Shown: piece after piece, positions 44,700 to 58,699 of the stretch | Position numbering within the stretch: position 1 is the first letter of the stretch | Layout of the letters: every line of letters begins with the position of its first letter | The notes under the pieces: generated by a model | Seen by the model: only the letters and a program-made list of their open reading frames with translations | Told to the model about the DNA's origin: nothing | The model's database searches: none | Origin: Homalodisca vitripennis | Lineage: Eukaryota; Arthropoda; Insecta; Hemiptera; Cicadellidae | DNA length: 64,000 bases | Direction of reading: 5' to 3' | Assembly: GCF_021130785.1 (NCBI RefSeq) | Contig: NW_025777580.1 | Coordinates: 125,001-189,000, forward strand | Translations under genes and position numbers: made by a program

Positions 44700-47431
44700 A
44701 CATTTCTGAACTAACTTCCATGTTGTGACTATGCTAGCGTACTCCAGGACCTACAGGCTCTTGACCTTGCTGACTCGGTTGCTCGGGGAGATGTCAATGA
44801 AGCATTCAACATATTTGTTAACACAATCAAGAAGAGTGTACATCAATTCTCTCCGAGGACGAAGATTGGATTGTCAGCCTTCCCTAAATGGTTTTCTAAG
44901 GAGTTGATCCGCCTTACAATTTTGAAAAAATCTCTCCACAGACGCTACAAATCGACCCTTTCCCAGCTTAGTTATAACCAATTCGCTGCAGTAAGACCAC
45001 AGTGCAAGTCATTGTCCAACACTTGTTTCAACCGGTACATGAATACAGTTCAAACTTCAATAACTGATAACCCAAAATTCTTCTGGAGCTATATGAAATC
45101 ATTAAATAATAACAATGCAACCCCCACTACCATGCGTTTTGACGACATCTCATCAAGCTCTGAAAGAGATGTAGCGAACATGTTTGCTGACTTTTTTGCC
45201 TCAGTCTTCAATCCGGCCAATGACCCATTGCAGTCCAATCGAATCTCCAGCTCATCTATTCACCAATTTTATACCTGCCGCATAAGTCCATCGGAGGTTT
45301 TGAAGACACTCAAGAATCTTGACACTAAAAAAGGTCCGGGCCCCGACTCAATCCCACCGACAGTAATTAAGCACTGTGCTGATGTCATCGCCCGTCCCTT
45401 AACCACACTCTTCAACAGATCACTATCAGAAGGAGTATTCCCGGATATCTTCAAAATTGGCCATGTGGTTTCCCATACACAAGAAAGGCTCAGTAAATGA
45501 TATAAAGAATTACAGGCCCATTACCATTTTACCAATACTAGCCAAAATCTTCGAGAAGATTGTTCTGAGCAGAATCATATTCATGATCAGCAGCAAATTG
45601 ACTATTAGTCAACATGGCTTTATCTCAAATAGGTCTACCTCCACCAATCTCGTTCTCTTTCAAAGCCATATCATCGAAGCATTTGAACGAAGGAAGCAGA
45701 TTGACACCATAGAAATGGATTTCTCTAAAGCCTTCGATAGAGTGTGCCATGAAAATTTGTTAAATAAATTGGGGGCATCGGGATTTTCAGGACCCTTCCT
45801 CCAGTGGCTTAAAAGCTACCTACATAACCGGAAGCTGGTAGTGAAATATAACAACGTCCTTTCCAAGGAGTTCAAAGTAACAAGCGGTGTCCCACAAGGT
45901 TCCCATCTCGGGCCCATCCTATTCAATTTGTATATAAATGATGTGGTTTCTTCCCTGACTTGCAAACACTTGTTGTTTGCGGACGACCTGAAGCTGTACT
46001 CCGTTATATCTTCCGCCTTGGACGTGGCTCAACTTCAAGATGACATTAACAGGGTCGATCGCTGGTGTAGTCTTAACAAAATGTCGCTGAATCTGAGCAA
46101 ATGTGTTTGCATCTCATTTTATCGCATTTCAAAACCTATATTGCATGATTACTCTGTCAGAGGTGTGCCACTATCCAGAACATCGGAGGTGAGGGATCTT
46201 GGAGTGTTCTTTACTTCTTCCCTAAGCTGGGAGCCCCATGTCCAACATATATGCAATAGCGCTCTTCAAGTCCTTGGCTTCCTCTTCCGAGCTTCTAAGT
46301 CATTTACTGATCTAAACGTTCTCAAACTCTTGTACTGCTGCCTGGTGAGACCGCACTTAGAATACAACAGTGTTGTTTGGTCTCCTCACCAGCAGTATCT
46401 AAAAGACAACATAGAGAAGATCCAAAGACGTTTTCTGAGGTTGGTTGGTGTTAGACTAGGATTCCGATATCTGGATGTTCCTGTGCAAGAAGTCTCACGG
46501 CTCCTAAACCTACCCTCCATGGAATCAAGGCGTGTCAGTCAGGACTTACTTTTCTTATACAAGCTGGTCAGAGGAGAGTTGGACTGCCCTGATTTGCTGG
46601 AAAGAATAAACTTCAGGGTACCTTCTGGCACGAGGTCAAGGGCACTTTTTGCGAAAACCTCAACTAATACCTTATATGCAGCCAATAGCTCACTGTTTCG
46701 AGTCCAGCGCCTGGGCAACACACTTCCTGATCACCTAGACTTCTTCCATACCCCGCCCTCGTCATTCAGATCAGCTGTTCGAAGCCTCCAATCGTGACAC
46801 GTGACCACCTTTGGCTTGTGCAGTGATGTGCTCTTGAGTGGTGCCTTTAGAGGGCCACTACAACCAGTGCAAGTGGTTTTGTTATGCATGGCCTGATCAA
46901 GGTTGCTTCCGTATTAATTAACTTGTTACATTTCATGCCTAGTATTGTTAGCAGGCTATTGTTACTGATTATTCTTTGTTGTTATCGCTAGTGTCATAGT
47001 TTATCTCTTGTTTGTGTCATTGTTATCGCTTTAACCACACATTATTCATTTTTGCATATTTTTATTAGCTTGTTGTTATTGCAGTTTATTGTTGTGTTTA
47101 TTGATTGTTGTTGCTTTCTGTTGCACCGTTGTTTGTTATTACTTCTAGCTTATTGTTACGTTTGACTAGTCGGCATTTATTAGTCGTTAAGTCAGCATCT
47201 TGTCTTAATCTTTGCCATTGTACTCTTCACGTTGTTGTCTCCATTATTTAGAAAATATTTTGTTTTGTTTTTGCAATTGTACAATTTAATATTTCTTGTA
47301 TATCTCTTGTACACCGTCTCAACATTGTGCTACTTTGCTTACTATATATGTATAATGTCCTGTATTTAACTATACTGATTGTAAATTGGCTAAGCCGTTG
47401 GAAGACAAAATAAATAAATAAATAAATAAAT
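44700..47431 (+). mobile_element. 5'-truncated CR1/jockey-type LINE
   Basis: About 2.7 kb. It starts in the linker between endonuclease and reverse transcriptase (open from 44715), contains the whole reverse transcriptase to a TGA at 46795-46797, a ~600-base T-rich 3' region, and an AAAT tail at 47408-47431. It splits the direct duplication (43.4/48.4 kb). The 3' end resembles that of the element at 1.2-2.5 kb. The endonuclease is missing, so it cannot move by itself. Confidence 0.88.
44715..46797 (+). pseudogene. LINE reverse transcriptase with one frameshift
   Basis: The first frame (44715-45500) runs from LQDLQALDLADSVARGDVNE through FPKWFSKELIRLT, DNPKFFWSYMKSL and LDTKKGPGPDSIPPTVIK. 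The second (45457-46797) holds FPIHKKGSVNDIKNYRPI, QHGFISNRSTSTNL, MDFSKAFDRVCHENLLNKL (first catalytic D), TSGVPQGSHLGPILFNLYIND, LLFADDLKLY (catalytic DD), LGVFFTSSLSWEPHV and LVRPHLEYNSVVWSP. They join between GHVV and PIHKK at about 45470, where GTGGTTTCCC has one base too many. Apart from this the polymerase region is complete. It would reverse-transcribe LINE RNA at a nicked target. Confidence 0.9.
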
Positions 47432-48355
47432 GTTAATGAAGTTAATTACGTGACAACTGTAACAACGTGACTCAGTAACGTTCTGTTACGAATAAAAAAC
47501 CCTAATTTAAAAAATAAAACAACTACAATTTGAAGTTTTCCATTTTACAATGGCTAAGGCAACAGTTATCAAAACTGTTGTATGATATTTAAATTGTTGT
47601 TACCGTTAATCATTGCACATTCTGAAATTTTTTGCTATAGTTATATCACTTATTATTATTATTAATATAATTACCTCAACGTTTTGCGTAACAGACTTCG
47701 CTGAGGTTTCATGCAGGATTTCAAATTTATTCCTAACTCGTGAAGTTCTCCAGGAAAATATACAGGCTAATATGATAATGAAAATAAATTTTTGCTTAAA
47801 TGACCCTCAGCAAAATTCAACATTTGGAGAGGCACTATCCTGAAACTTGAATTTATCGATATATAGATGAAGTTTCATGCAATATTAAAAGCATGCAGAT
47901 GATTTTATATATATACAGACACACATATATATTATATATATATATATATCTTGCCAGAAGATACATTTATAATTTGGTTCATTGATTTAGATTTGATTGA
48001 AATATTTTTTAAACATTCTGGTAAGATTGGAAAAACTACAACGCAAGCTTTAGCTGAAATTGTGTGATAATTACACAAAAATATTTTGTTTTGAACGTTA
48101 AATTTAGGAGTTGTAAAAATAAAACTGTTACCCTTTAAACACCATCAAAAAAGCCTTAATTGAAATAGTGCTATTCTATTGGGACCTTAAGGCGTGAACA
48201 AGTTTTAATTATTTTACTTTAAACCATTACGATAATAGTTATGTAGATTTAAAGTAGTAAATATTTTATAGTGATTTTTTTTTATTAATGAAACATAATA
48301 TAGAATATGTCATAAGAATAAAAATATTTCAGAAATAAAATTGATTGGATAATTG
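47432..48355. other. AT-rich sequence, no gene seen
   Basis: A short TA run at about 47935-47951 is the only feature noticed. Confidence 0.5.
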
Positions 48356-48359
48356 AGGA

Positions 48360-48558
48360 ATTAATTTTGGAAGATTCCCCGTTGATATTATTGAACTTTT
48401 AATTATGATTTAGTCTTTAATTGTTAATATTTCATAGTCTTGTATTTTAGTAGACATATAGAAAATGAAGTAAAGGCTAGAAAAATATTTAGAGTATATA
48501 ATGAACCGAAGAAATTTTTAATCATCTGTAGTGGATCTCTGGTAAAATTTTAAAAGGG

Positions 48559-48615
<57 letters not shown>

Positions 48616-49040
48616 AATATATACAGATTTTGAATTATATGATTGATTAATAGTAAAATTATTATGTGAGGTAATTTTAACTATACAAGCCGATTATTTG
48701 TTTACATTATAATAATTGTTTTCCTTTTATATTCATTGAACTTTTACACAAATTATCATACATAAATAAATATTTTTTAAATATATTCTCAACCATCAAA
48801 ATTTAGATGTAATATACGCATTCTACCCAATCACAACAAGTGTGTCAATCAATAAAGCTGCCACTTCCTTCATACAAATATTCCTATGATATTATGCTAT
48901 CAAGATTAATAAACTACATAACAGAGTTGAATGGAAACTCGTTTCCGCCCTGACTTCAAACAGCTGTACGCTACATCACAAAATACGTGTAATTTCAATG
49001 GCAAAAGCAGTGTTGATTAGATTTCCTAGAATCTACTTTT
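48360..49040 (+). repeat. Direct duplication, copy 2 (includes dispersed repeat copy 3)
   Basis: Counterpart of 43380-44010. It has GTTGATATTATTGAAC, GTGGATCTCTGGTAAAAT and TACCCAATCACAAC, and the module with GAATGGAAACTCGTTTCCG and GCAAAAGCAGTGTTGATTAG. A (TA)n tract has expanded inside it. Confidence 0.65.
48560..48612. repeat. (TA)n microsatellite
   Basis: About 50 bases of pure AT dinucleotide inside the second direct repeat; absent from the first copy. Confidence 0.92.
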
Positions 49041-49449
49041 TTCTCAATGAAATTGCTTTCAAATGTATGAACGCTACATCATTATTCAATGCGTTACTTT
49101 AATTAGTTTTCTTTTGTTGTTATAGTATTACAGTAAATATCATATATATACTTGAACTGTTGTATTCTTATTTCCATTTTAAATGTCTACAACAACAGAC
49201 TCTTAAAAATATAATTGAACAGACGTTTCTTTTATATTTTCTATCAATGAATTCTTATAAAAATTCTATCAATGAATTCTTTTTCTTTTTTTCTTATAAA
49301 AACCTTTAGTACTTGATACATTGAATGAATAATTAAACGCTACTTATTATAAATTGAAATTGTACTGTTATGTTCAAGAACATTTAATTAAAAACAAAAA
49401 AAACAGATTCTTACGACCTTAAATTGGTACATTTTTATTTAAAGGACTC

Positions 49450-52400
49450 CTAGAGAAACATTATATACAACTTTTATTTGGAATACACTTGTCTTGAAAC
49501 TCCCATCTCTTCACTATATCCCGACTTGTTACACTGGACCGAATGTTTTATATTGATTCAGACAGGGACTACAGTTGGACTATCATGATGTTCCCTAACG
49601 TTTGCTATGAAAGGTGTTGGGATTGAATGAAATCTAGATATTGGCATCACATTACACGTCGTTTCTCCATTTCATATTTAAAAGGATCCTATGGAAGCAT
49701 TTTTTGGAACCCTGATGTAGTCTAGGAAGCTGCTCATAGCAACTGTGAGGTAACTAATAGTGATTTTAAAGGTTACGAACTGCGTAATCAATCCTGTCCG
49801 GTTACTTCAGGATAGTTTTCACATTTGTCCTCCATTAGGGTTGCCATTACGAATTCAAACACGAAAAGTGATGTTTCGTAGCAATTTTGAGGCAAGTCGT
49901 ATTAATTTTAAGAAGACCGCCTTTCCGCAAATCGCTTATTCTGAATTCACTATGATGGTCAGATGCAATCAATAGAAAACTTAAATGGGATATATATTAT
50001 GTAGTACCCCTAATAAAAAAAAATTGCATCTAAATTATTAGTTTCAGAAAGATTGGTTGACATAAGAAAGGAAGATAGAAAAATGTTGAATTATATAACC
50101 TCCAAACTTATGAAATCTGTTCAACATATAATAAAAAAACGAACATCTAATATAGATTATTTTACGTCTCTATAGCAACGGTTTAATAAGTGTAGCGTTG
50201 GGATTTTATTTGATCGTTTACTATTGTAAGGCGATGGAAAAAAATAGATATTAAAAATGTCCTTCTTATATTTAATCTTTTTTTATATTAAATGAGTTTT
50301 TAAGTTTTCTATTTGTTCAACAATTTGCTTATATAATGTCGTGGAATTCACTGTGGTGTTTTGCGTGTGAAATATCTTTGTTTAATCATATCAAAGTGTA
50401 CGGTAGTGGAAGCAATTTTTCTAGTTTCTTATTATTTTAGATTTCATAGTTTAGTATACAACAACGACTGGAATAGTAATAATCAACCTTTCACTATTTT
50501 TTTATATTCCATCATAATGATATTTTGAAGTCTAGGGTCTTGGTTGCATACAGGCATTTAGATTACCATGCTTTGTTATAATTTATAAAATTTACTTTTT
50601 TATTTATATTCATGCGTGATACTCCTTGATTACTCTACATACAATAGTCTGTTATTTATTTTAAACCAAATAATGTTTGAGAAAGTATAATAAGAGTTCT
50701 CTACAAATACTAATGCATAACTATTACGTAAAAAGGAAGCATGATCCAATTGAAAATTGAATAATAACCTAGTTAAATGAATTGGTAAGTTTTAAAGAAC
50801 TGTAGATAGACCTAACTTGATTTTTATTTGTTTGGCATATACACCTGAAACAGTGTTCTGCTATGCTTATACTTTTTATTATGAATGTAATTATTTCTAG
50901 TCAACAATATTATCACCTCGCTTCCACTTTAACTCTTACTACATTCGTAGTAATAATATTATTAACATTTATTGTACCATATCATCATTTATTTTTTTAA
51001 TGTACAACTAAAATATCATTGCAGAATAAAATATATTAAGTTTGTTTTGTTACTAAATTTTATTCATACTTTACGCTATAAATTATTATGATTACGGAAG
51101 TAATAATTCTTTGATAATATTTTACCTAATCATTTGCTATTTAGTTCAACAGCAGTTTCATAAGATTTTCATCTTTACTTTAGAAGCTAATAATAGCTAT
51201 GTCAAAGATCCAATAAAGTTTTATTATGCATACGTAGACGTTGGAGGCTGGATATGGTTTAATAATGCGTTGTACTTGCAGTAGTTTATACGTGATAAGA
51301 AATTAAGAATGATTAAAAAGGATGAAACATTTTCATTGAATATGAATAGTTACTACTGATAATTTTTTTAACAAATCCCGCCTTAGAGTATGTAGGAGGC
51401 CTTTTCCTCTGTAATTAATTTCTATTTCATACATTTCTAAAATAGATATTATCGTTCCTGTGGGTTCCATCTGAAGATAAACATTTACTAAAAAATGTTT
51501 ATAGTTACAAAATCTTCCATCTATTTTGGAGAATAAGGAGAAGCCAATCACCTTCAGATGATTATTCTGTCACTACTTACATGTTCTGTGGTCATTTTAA
51601 GGGCCTTATCTAGCAGAATAAGGAGGAATGTCGATACAGTACAAGGGGGATGATACTGATAAAAGTGAAACGGCCGTAGACAGAATCAGAAGCTGTACTA
51701 TCTCTAACTCAGATCTAAGGTCTCACGTCTTATAGCACAGGACTTTCCCTAACTTTTGACACTGTCCTCGTTATTTTAAAATTTTTAAAACTTTGAAATC
51801 AAAACTGAAATACATCTTCTCAGCCATTTCAACACAAATATTTACTGATTAAAGAGGAACAGTTATAATATTTGAATAAAGTGTTTACACGATATACATA
51901 ATGTAGAAAAATATATCTACATACAGTATGTTTCTTAAGTTTATAGAAAGTTAATAGTAAAGTCTTAAACATTTTATGTTAAGTAATATTTAACATTAAC
52001 ATCGGCGTGGATAACAAACAATACCAATAATATTTACATTAATCTCAAAGTTTATGATATGAAGTTTGTATTGAACGAGACAGGCATATTCAGTATCAGT
52101 TAACAAATTATGTTGCCATATGTTACGATCTCGGATGGCTCTAAAGATTGTTTGATAACTTCTAAAGTGTCCGCAACAGCTGCAGCAGGGAAACTTGCCT
52201 AAAATCTAGAATGTATGTTATTTAAATAATAAAGCTTCTGATCAATTTACTTTTTAATAGGTATTAACATCTAGTTCACAATTGTAACTGAACTGAATAT
52301 TAAGAGGGGAAAAAAATAAATAGATAGTGCATATTATATTAACGTGAAGCTATTTCCACGCTACGAAGTTGTCTATTTTGATCAGATCAAACATAATTGA

Positions 52401-52750
52401 CTAACTTATATTTGTGAGGATATGACACAATAAATATGTGTTAAAATAAAGACCGTCTATGGCAAATTGTGATGTTTTCGGTTTAAGATTAGAGATTTGA
52501 TTAGAGTTAGAGGGGTATTGTACTGATTTCATCCTAAGAAAAGGAGTTCAATAATATATTTCCGTTTACAGTTCTATATCATTCCGGTCACACTACCAAG
52601 TTACTGAGTATCAGAGAGTCGCCTTTAGATCATATTTTTTATAAAAATTAACAAATCCTCTAAATCCCAATTGATCATAATTCTTCATAGATAACCATAG
52701 GTCTCTAGTTTGATACGTCATTCTTTTGACACAAATTATGTAATATACTT
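49450..52750 (-). repeat. Right arm of the diverged inverted duplication
   Basis: Reverse-complement partner of 11640-16040; anchor blocks are listed there. This arm lacks the 15.3-kb retroposon (its empty target lies at about 49787-49800) and the 11.96-kb transposon. A minus-strand frame at 51333-51551 is open here (IGFSLFSKIDGRFCNYK... MEPTGTIISILEMYEIEINY) and partly recognisable but stop-containing in the left arm (GFSLFSKIDSR, EPTGYY). This may be a trace of an old coding region. No protein family is recognised. Confidence 0.72.
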
Positions 52751-53395
52751 TAAAAAAGAAACTGTTTAAGAATATCTGGAAAGATTAAATTTGTAAAATA
52801 GAATAGAACAAACTATCATTGTGACTTCACAGGATTGTAATGATACTTAAAATCTTAAATCTACAGAATTTACATTAGCCCTAAGTATAAAAATTATCAT
52901 TTAATTTAAATTTTGGAATTCTATTATGGTAAACGGTCTAAATTGTAGTTACAAATTGGAGTTCACCAAAACACGTGTTATGTAACTATTTTAATATTGT
53001 TCAATTTAAATATTGCAGGGCATGTTTGTTAATTAGTTCCATATTAAAACTCGTTCATGAGATAACTAATAATAATAATAAAAGTTTAAAAATAATTTTA
53101 TGGGTGATTACAGCTCCCATAAAATTCACATTGCTATGGGTGAAAAGTATGTCGTAAAACATCTTAAATCCAGTTTATAAATCATAAAATATCTCCTTCA
53201 TACTATTACAGCATTTCATTTTTTTTTCTTTTAATTAATTTTAATTTAACAAAACTACTGTTTTGCATTGAGGAATTCATTTCAGGGTTTTAAACAATTG
53301 TACCTAATTAGATCGCTGTTAGAAGAAATTAATATGAGTTTATTACCTGTTGTTATTTTGTGAGCAGTATTACTGTATGTGTACACTAATTGAAA

Positions 53396-53398
<3 letters not shown>

Positions 53399-53470
<72 letters not shown>
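53399..53470 (+). repeat. (GT)n microsatellite
   Basis: Two GT dinucleotide runs of about 35 bases each, separated by one missing G (GTGTTGTGT). Open frames across it are artefacts of the repeat. Confidence 0.95.
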
Positions 53471-53472
<2 letters not shown>

Positions 53473-54689
53473 ACATGTTTAAAAAGTTATTTCAATAATG
53501 TTTATTATTTGACAAACTCAAAAGTATTGCAAATGCTTAGGAAATGGTTATATTTCAGGTTTTTCATACTATATGTTCCTATGTTATTATAAAAACTACT
53601 AACAGCCCTTATTATTTATTTTTATAATATTAAAATACATGCCTTTAAAAGACATTTGACTTTAAGAAGATAACTGTTATCAAACATTTTGGTTGTAAAT
53701 TTGTAAAAAGTAAAATTATTAAACATTCAACTGGTGTAAAGTTTATTTAATTTAGGCATTTTCCCCAAAGCTTTCAAAAAAAAGATTTTTCTTAACATAA
53801 GCTGTTTTAAAAGGATGGTATTCGTGAGTTTATAATCATGGGTATTAGATATTTGGGAATTTCTATTTTTTCTTTCAAGATCCAAAGGCCATTCAGCGCA
53901 TTCTAAATAGGTATGTACTCTTACTGGAATATTAATGCAACTGTATTTCATAATTTATTTGCTGTCCACTCACTATACACTAAATACAGACTCTGAGTTA
54001 TTTTTGAGTAAAATGTATCAGATCTTTATTATAAAGGTAATTGTGAAGGTACTTTATACGTGAACTTTACAAATCTCAAGTTGCTTGTATTTTCTTGTTA
54101 TATAGGCTTCATGCGTTTAAAGGCAACACTGATCCTGCTAAGCAACTGTTTTGTTCATCATGATATCTCAGACTATTAAAATTGCGTCGCATTTCCTCTC
54201 TTCCATTTAAAGTCACCATTTCAAAAGATTTTAAAGAAGAATATTGAAAATCCCCAACCATTTTATATGAACATAACTTAATCTGTTTTCCTACATTTGA
54301 AACCCAGCCTGTTACATCCCTTTTCTTTTTAGCAGAGTAAGATATCGTTTTCTTAATCGTATGTAAGTTTTTCGCCGAATTCATTACAGAACACTAGATG
54401 AAAATGTACAGAATGCAGGAGCTTAAAACTCAAACACCTAAAATAAAACACTATCTAATCAATCATAAGAATAGTACACCTAAAATAATAATGCGGTCGT
54501 GAGACAGCTGGCTTAGATTAATGATTAACTGGTAATGATAAACTTTGTTCTTTTCCTGTAAGCATTGATTTACCTGCTTCTTTCACTGTTCACACATGAA
54601 TAGGCTTGTTTTTTCTCTATTTGATATTTTAGGAGAACCTTTTTATTACCAAATTCGTTACAAAGTATAAAATAAATAAAAACTTGCCT
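53471..54689. other. AT-rich sequence, no supported gene
   Basis: Contains a 91-codon minus-strand frame at 54109-54384 with no recognisable family and no partner in the left arm. Not enough to call a gene. Confidence 0.45.
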
Positions 54690-54962
54690 TGTTCTTTTCC
54701 TGTACCCTTCAATTGTAAATACATATATTCCATGTAATTGAGAGGATTAAGAAATTGTACGCTAGTCTATAATTGTATCAAAGTGGTACCTCCGGGATGT
54801 CTATATACCGATATGGAAAGACAAACTGTTGCTGTCGTGAAACACTGGGGAGTCTGATAATCACGGGTAAATTGTGGGGAGCCACAATTTTTGATTACCG
54901 TGATTTTCCAACAGTTTTTTAACATCTCCCTTACCACCGGCTGTGGACGAGAAGATTTAACG
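54690..54962 (-). repeat. Distal block of inverted duplication, right arm
   Basis: Reverse-complement partner of 330-620. On the minus strand the frame reads RPQPVVREMLKNCW, TRDYQTPQCF and ATVCLSISVYRHPGGTTLIQ without a stop, within a 69-codon frame (54767-54976). The left arm keeps RDYQTPHC and RHPGGTT but has stops. CCACAG before the conserved part could be a splice acceptor. The product is not recognised. Confidence 0.6.
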
Positions 54963-57900
54963 AGGAATAACGCCACTTTAAAAATGTTCTTTTATATGTA
55001 AGTGATTTATATAATGACTACAATATTTTTTGTGCAGAGAGCACTGCAAGGATGGGAATCTTAATAGTTAAACTAACAATTAATAGTTTCGCTGAAATGT
55101 TTTGTTTTTTAGGGTTTATATTAATTTTACAGAAGACCTAATTACATATAAATGGCAAGTTTTCCAACTTAGTAATATTTTATTAGTACCAATTAAGTAC
55201 AAATAAATACCAGAAAATTTGATCTTCTGACATTCATTTTTTTCCTGTTCAGATTATTTGCATATGAAACCGAAAAAAAACACCTTTAGACCAGTAAAGC
55301 GCATTTTGTGTGACTAATGACACAAAACGCACACACTTTTGATATATCATTAACGTGTGCCTTTGTTCAATGAATTTGGTTGACCTAAATCAACCAAAAC
55401 TAAACATGAGTAAACGTAAAGATGTATTACGTATTAAAATACTACATCCCTTACTCCCATTGAAGTTTAAATTATCATTTCATATCTTTAAATATCAGTA
55501 CAGCTAGGTATTGTTGAATGAAACAATAATATTAATAGTATATTTATAAGTAACTGTAAGTATTACTACATACAGCTTTATGAGATAGTTTAAGATTAAG
55601 TAAATACTTTTGCATTTCTTATTGATTAGTTTAACGAGTGTGCCTAAAACGTCGCAGTGCGAATCATTTAAATGCTAACTATTTATATAATGACTTGTAA
55701 ACTATTCATACTTTTCTATATACATTCGATAATGGACGGTTTGTGCGGTATAATACAATACTATGGAATGATATTAGTTTTTTTTATAACATAACCTGCA
55801 CATTTTCAAAATATATAATTTAATACACCTAATGAAATGGTAATATTTGATAGTATATTTTGGATATTTTATTTGTATGATGCCTATATTCGTGAGGTTA
55901 AATACAGATTTAAAGGATATATCATTAAATTATAAATCGGTGTTTTAATATATAAACAAAACAGTGGAAACGATTGTTTCTACAACTTGGTAAAGATTCT
56001 TAAAGCAGATAACCTCAACTTTGTTCTCAGTTTTTTACAAAGCTCTGTTGTGCTGCATATTTGGTACGTACCCAAACACAATTATATACCTACTATTCAT
56101 TCAGAATGACACGAGATATAATATGTAAAATGATAAAATTTCGTTCTTAATTGCATTGTATACATTTTATATTTGAGTGGAATACTTTGCCCATTAAATT
56201 AATGTAGATACAAAGGAATTTTCGACATGTTACAATAACATTTTTAACTTCAAATTATTTAATAACGCTGCACTGTTACATAAATAACGCCGAATCTTAT
56301 GTACAAATACCTTTTTGTAAACCATAAACAAATAATTACCAGTTTAACTGTTGAATAAATATTTGAAACTAATTGAAAAACAATCCTGAATATTCGATAA
56401 CATGAAACCACATATAATAAACTAAATTAATAGAGAGATTATCTTAAATATTATTATAACTAGATTTTACTTTGCTTTCAAATTATTATTCGATAATATT
56501 TATTTCAGTATTTAATTTGTAGTTTTAAATTACTCTAACGGTAACGATGTGGATAGTATTTAAGTTTAAATTTAATATGTAGTAGAGGATTGTTACATTC
56601 ATAAATGAAAACAAAAAAAATTTTAGTTTTTATTAACACTAAAACTATATTATAAGAAATAAAATTTGGCTCATTAATATGAAATATTTTACGAATAATA
56701 CCTAATAAAACGGGAAATTAAAGTATAACTAAACAGAAGAAGTTAAATTTTGAAATTAGGTAAATAAAGTTATAAATGTTTTGTATATTAAAAAAATATT
56801 CCAGGACTTAAATATCATATACAACTGATTTCAAACCTATCTAAAACTAAAATAATAGGAATTTAAAATTCTTATATACGTTATATATATATTGTACATT
56901 GTATATACATTGTTATATACATGTACATTATATGGTTTGGTGATATGTCATCTCTTTAAGAGATGATTCCTTAAAACATTGTCGATCTTTAGTTTACTTA
57001 AAACACGCTAGATGTAATCTTAACTATATACTCTCGCCCTGAAATAAAACGTAATATTTTTTAAAAATATACTCAAGTTTCAATATTTCCAAAAGGTTTT
57101 ATTATGTTCATCAAGTTCCATTAAGTCTTGGCATGAAACGTTTATTGAAACATGCATTCCAGATTAAGGCACTGTTTAACTCGAAAGAATGAGCTAAACC
57201 GTAATGTTTTATTTTTTTCAGGATCGGTTAGTAAAATGAACAAATGCTGGGTTTCAGTACTTGTGTGAAAATTAAAAAAAAAAACTTATATTACTTAAGT
57301 GTAATAAATAAAATGGTTTTAAGCGTACACCACATTATATCATATTTTAAGTCAATAAGAGTTATAGAGAACATTTAAAATTATTAGACTGGTGTAAAGT
57401 GTTTCCACGACGAAGGTTGAAAACTTGCTATCGAAGCCGTCTACAAAGTCCCATACGACAGACAATATTGAAAGGACAGTGCCAATACATATTTGGAGTA
57501 TTGTATATATTATTCATTGTTTTACACAACTTAGCTTTAGTATACTTAAATCATTTAAACTTTACTTAATATAAATATTAATTCTGTTAACATCATATTT
57601 TATGCAATATAAACTTTTTAGCATGGCTACATTTTTTTCGATATTAGAACACTATCCTCAGGGATATCGCCGAAAAAGGTCCTATTTGGTGATATAGATC
57701 ACTCTTGAGAACTCAAAAAATTTAGTAAAATAAACACTGATAATAATAAAATTAGATAAGCCTATAATATTTCAATGGAAAAAAAGTCACAAGAGATGCA
57801 TTGCAAAAGCCGGAAGACGCCTGGACGATACTATTCACATCTGGTCTGGTGGTTTCTATTTGTGCTGGAAGAGAGCACCTAATAGAAGAAATGTAATTGT

Positions 57901-58699
57901 ACTAGACCTATTCTTTGAGTAAACTTTGTTTGTTTATTTTGGATGTTTAATAAATTTCTATAAACGTATTGAATTTATTCCTTTTTTGGCATATGCGTTT
58001 TCATTACAAACAATCATAACAATGCATGCAATGTCGATTGTCGACTACGTGTTGAGCGAATACAAATTTTTGTTTGGCTATTTATTGCTGAGTTCTTTAT
58101 ATTCGGTTTTTGAAAGTAAGTCACATTTAGGATATACTCGTTGTCAATTTCATTAAACTGCGTGACCTAGCTTTCCGAGGAGTTTTAATAGACATTATGG
58201 TGTAAGGTGGCTCCTTGAGGTATAAAAACGTAAAACCGCCGTAAAACGTAAAATGTAAAACATAAAACATGGTTTCAGAAAACTTTAATTATTTACAGTT
58301 ATAATTGGTCAACTGTACATAGTTGGTGAACTATGTTTCATTACAGACAATTTCCTCCGGAAAAGTGAGCAATAATAACGTACGCTCTCGTTTATGCATT
58401 TTAAATTTTAACTGAACCTGATTTATGCTTTTTGATTTTTCATAACCTGTCATTTCCTTTACAGTATATGTTCAAAAATTGCTATGTACATCTAAAAAAA
58501 AATTTTTTCAAACCTTTTTGTTAATTTTCTTTTTTTTTCCTGCCTTTTGAGTACAAATTAATAGATTTTTAACCACTCCAGAGTACACCTCTAGACAGAT
58601 CAAAAATTAATAGTTCAATAAAACATTTTTGTCACAAAACGTTACATAATATTGCAATACTATAATGACACGTAATATTGTCAACTAATTTAAACTACA
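54963..58699. other. AT-rich sequence, no gene seen
   Basis: Nearly 4 kb without a supported gene. A perfect-looking hairpin with GCATTTTGTGT and ACACAAAACGC arms lies at about 55299-55333. Confidence 0.5.

Noticed and set aside
53282..53592. Open frames of repeated Cys/Val and Thr/His across the GT tract
   Set aside because: They are produced by translating the (GT)n microsatellite and have no independent coding evidence.
54109..54384. 91-codon minus-strand frame as a host gene
   Set aside because: It has no recognisable domain, no partner in the left arm and no visible gene structure. Open frames of this size occur by chance in 64 kb.
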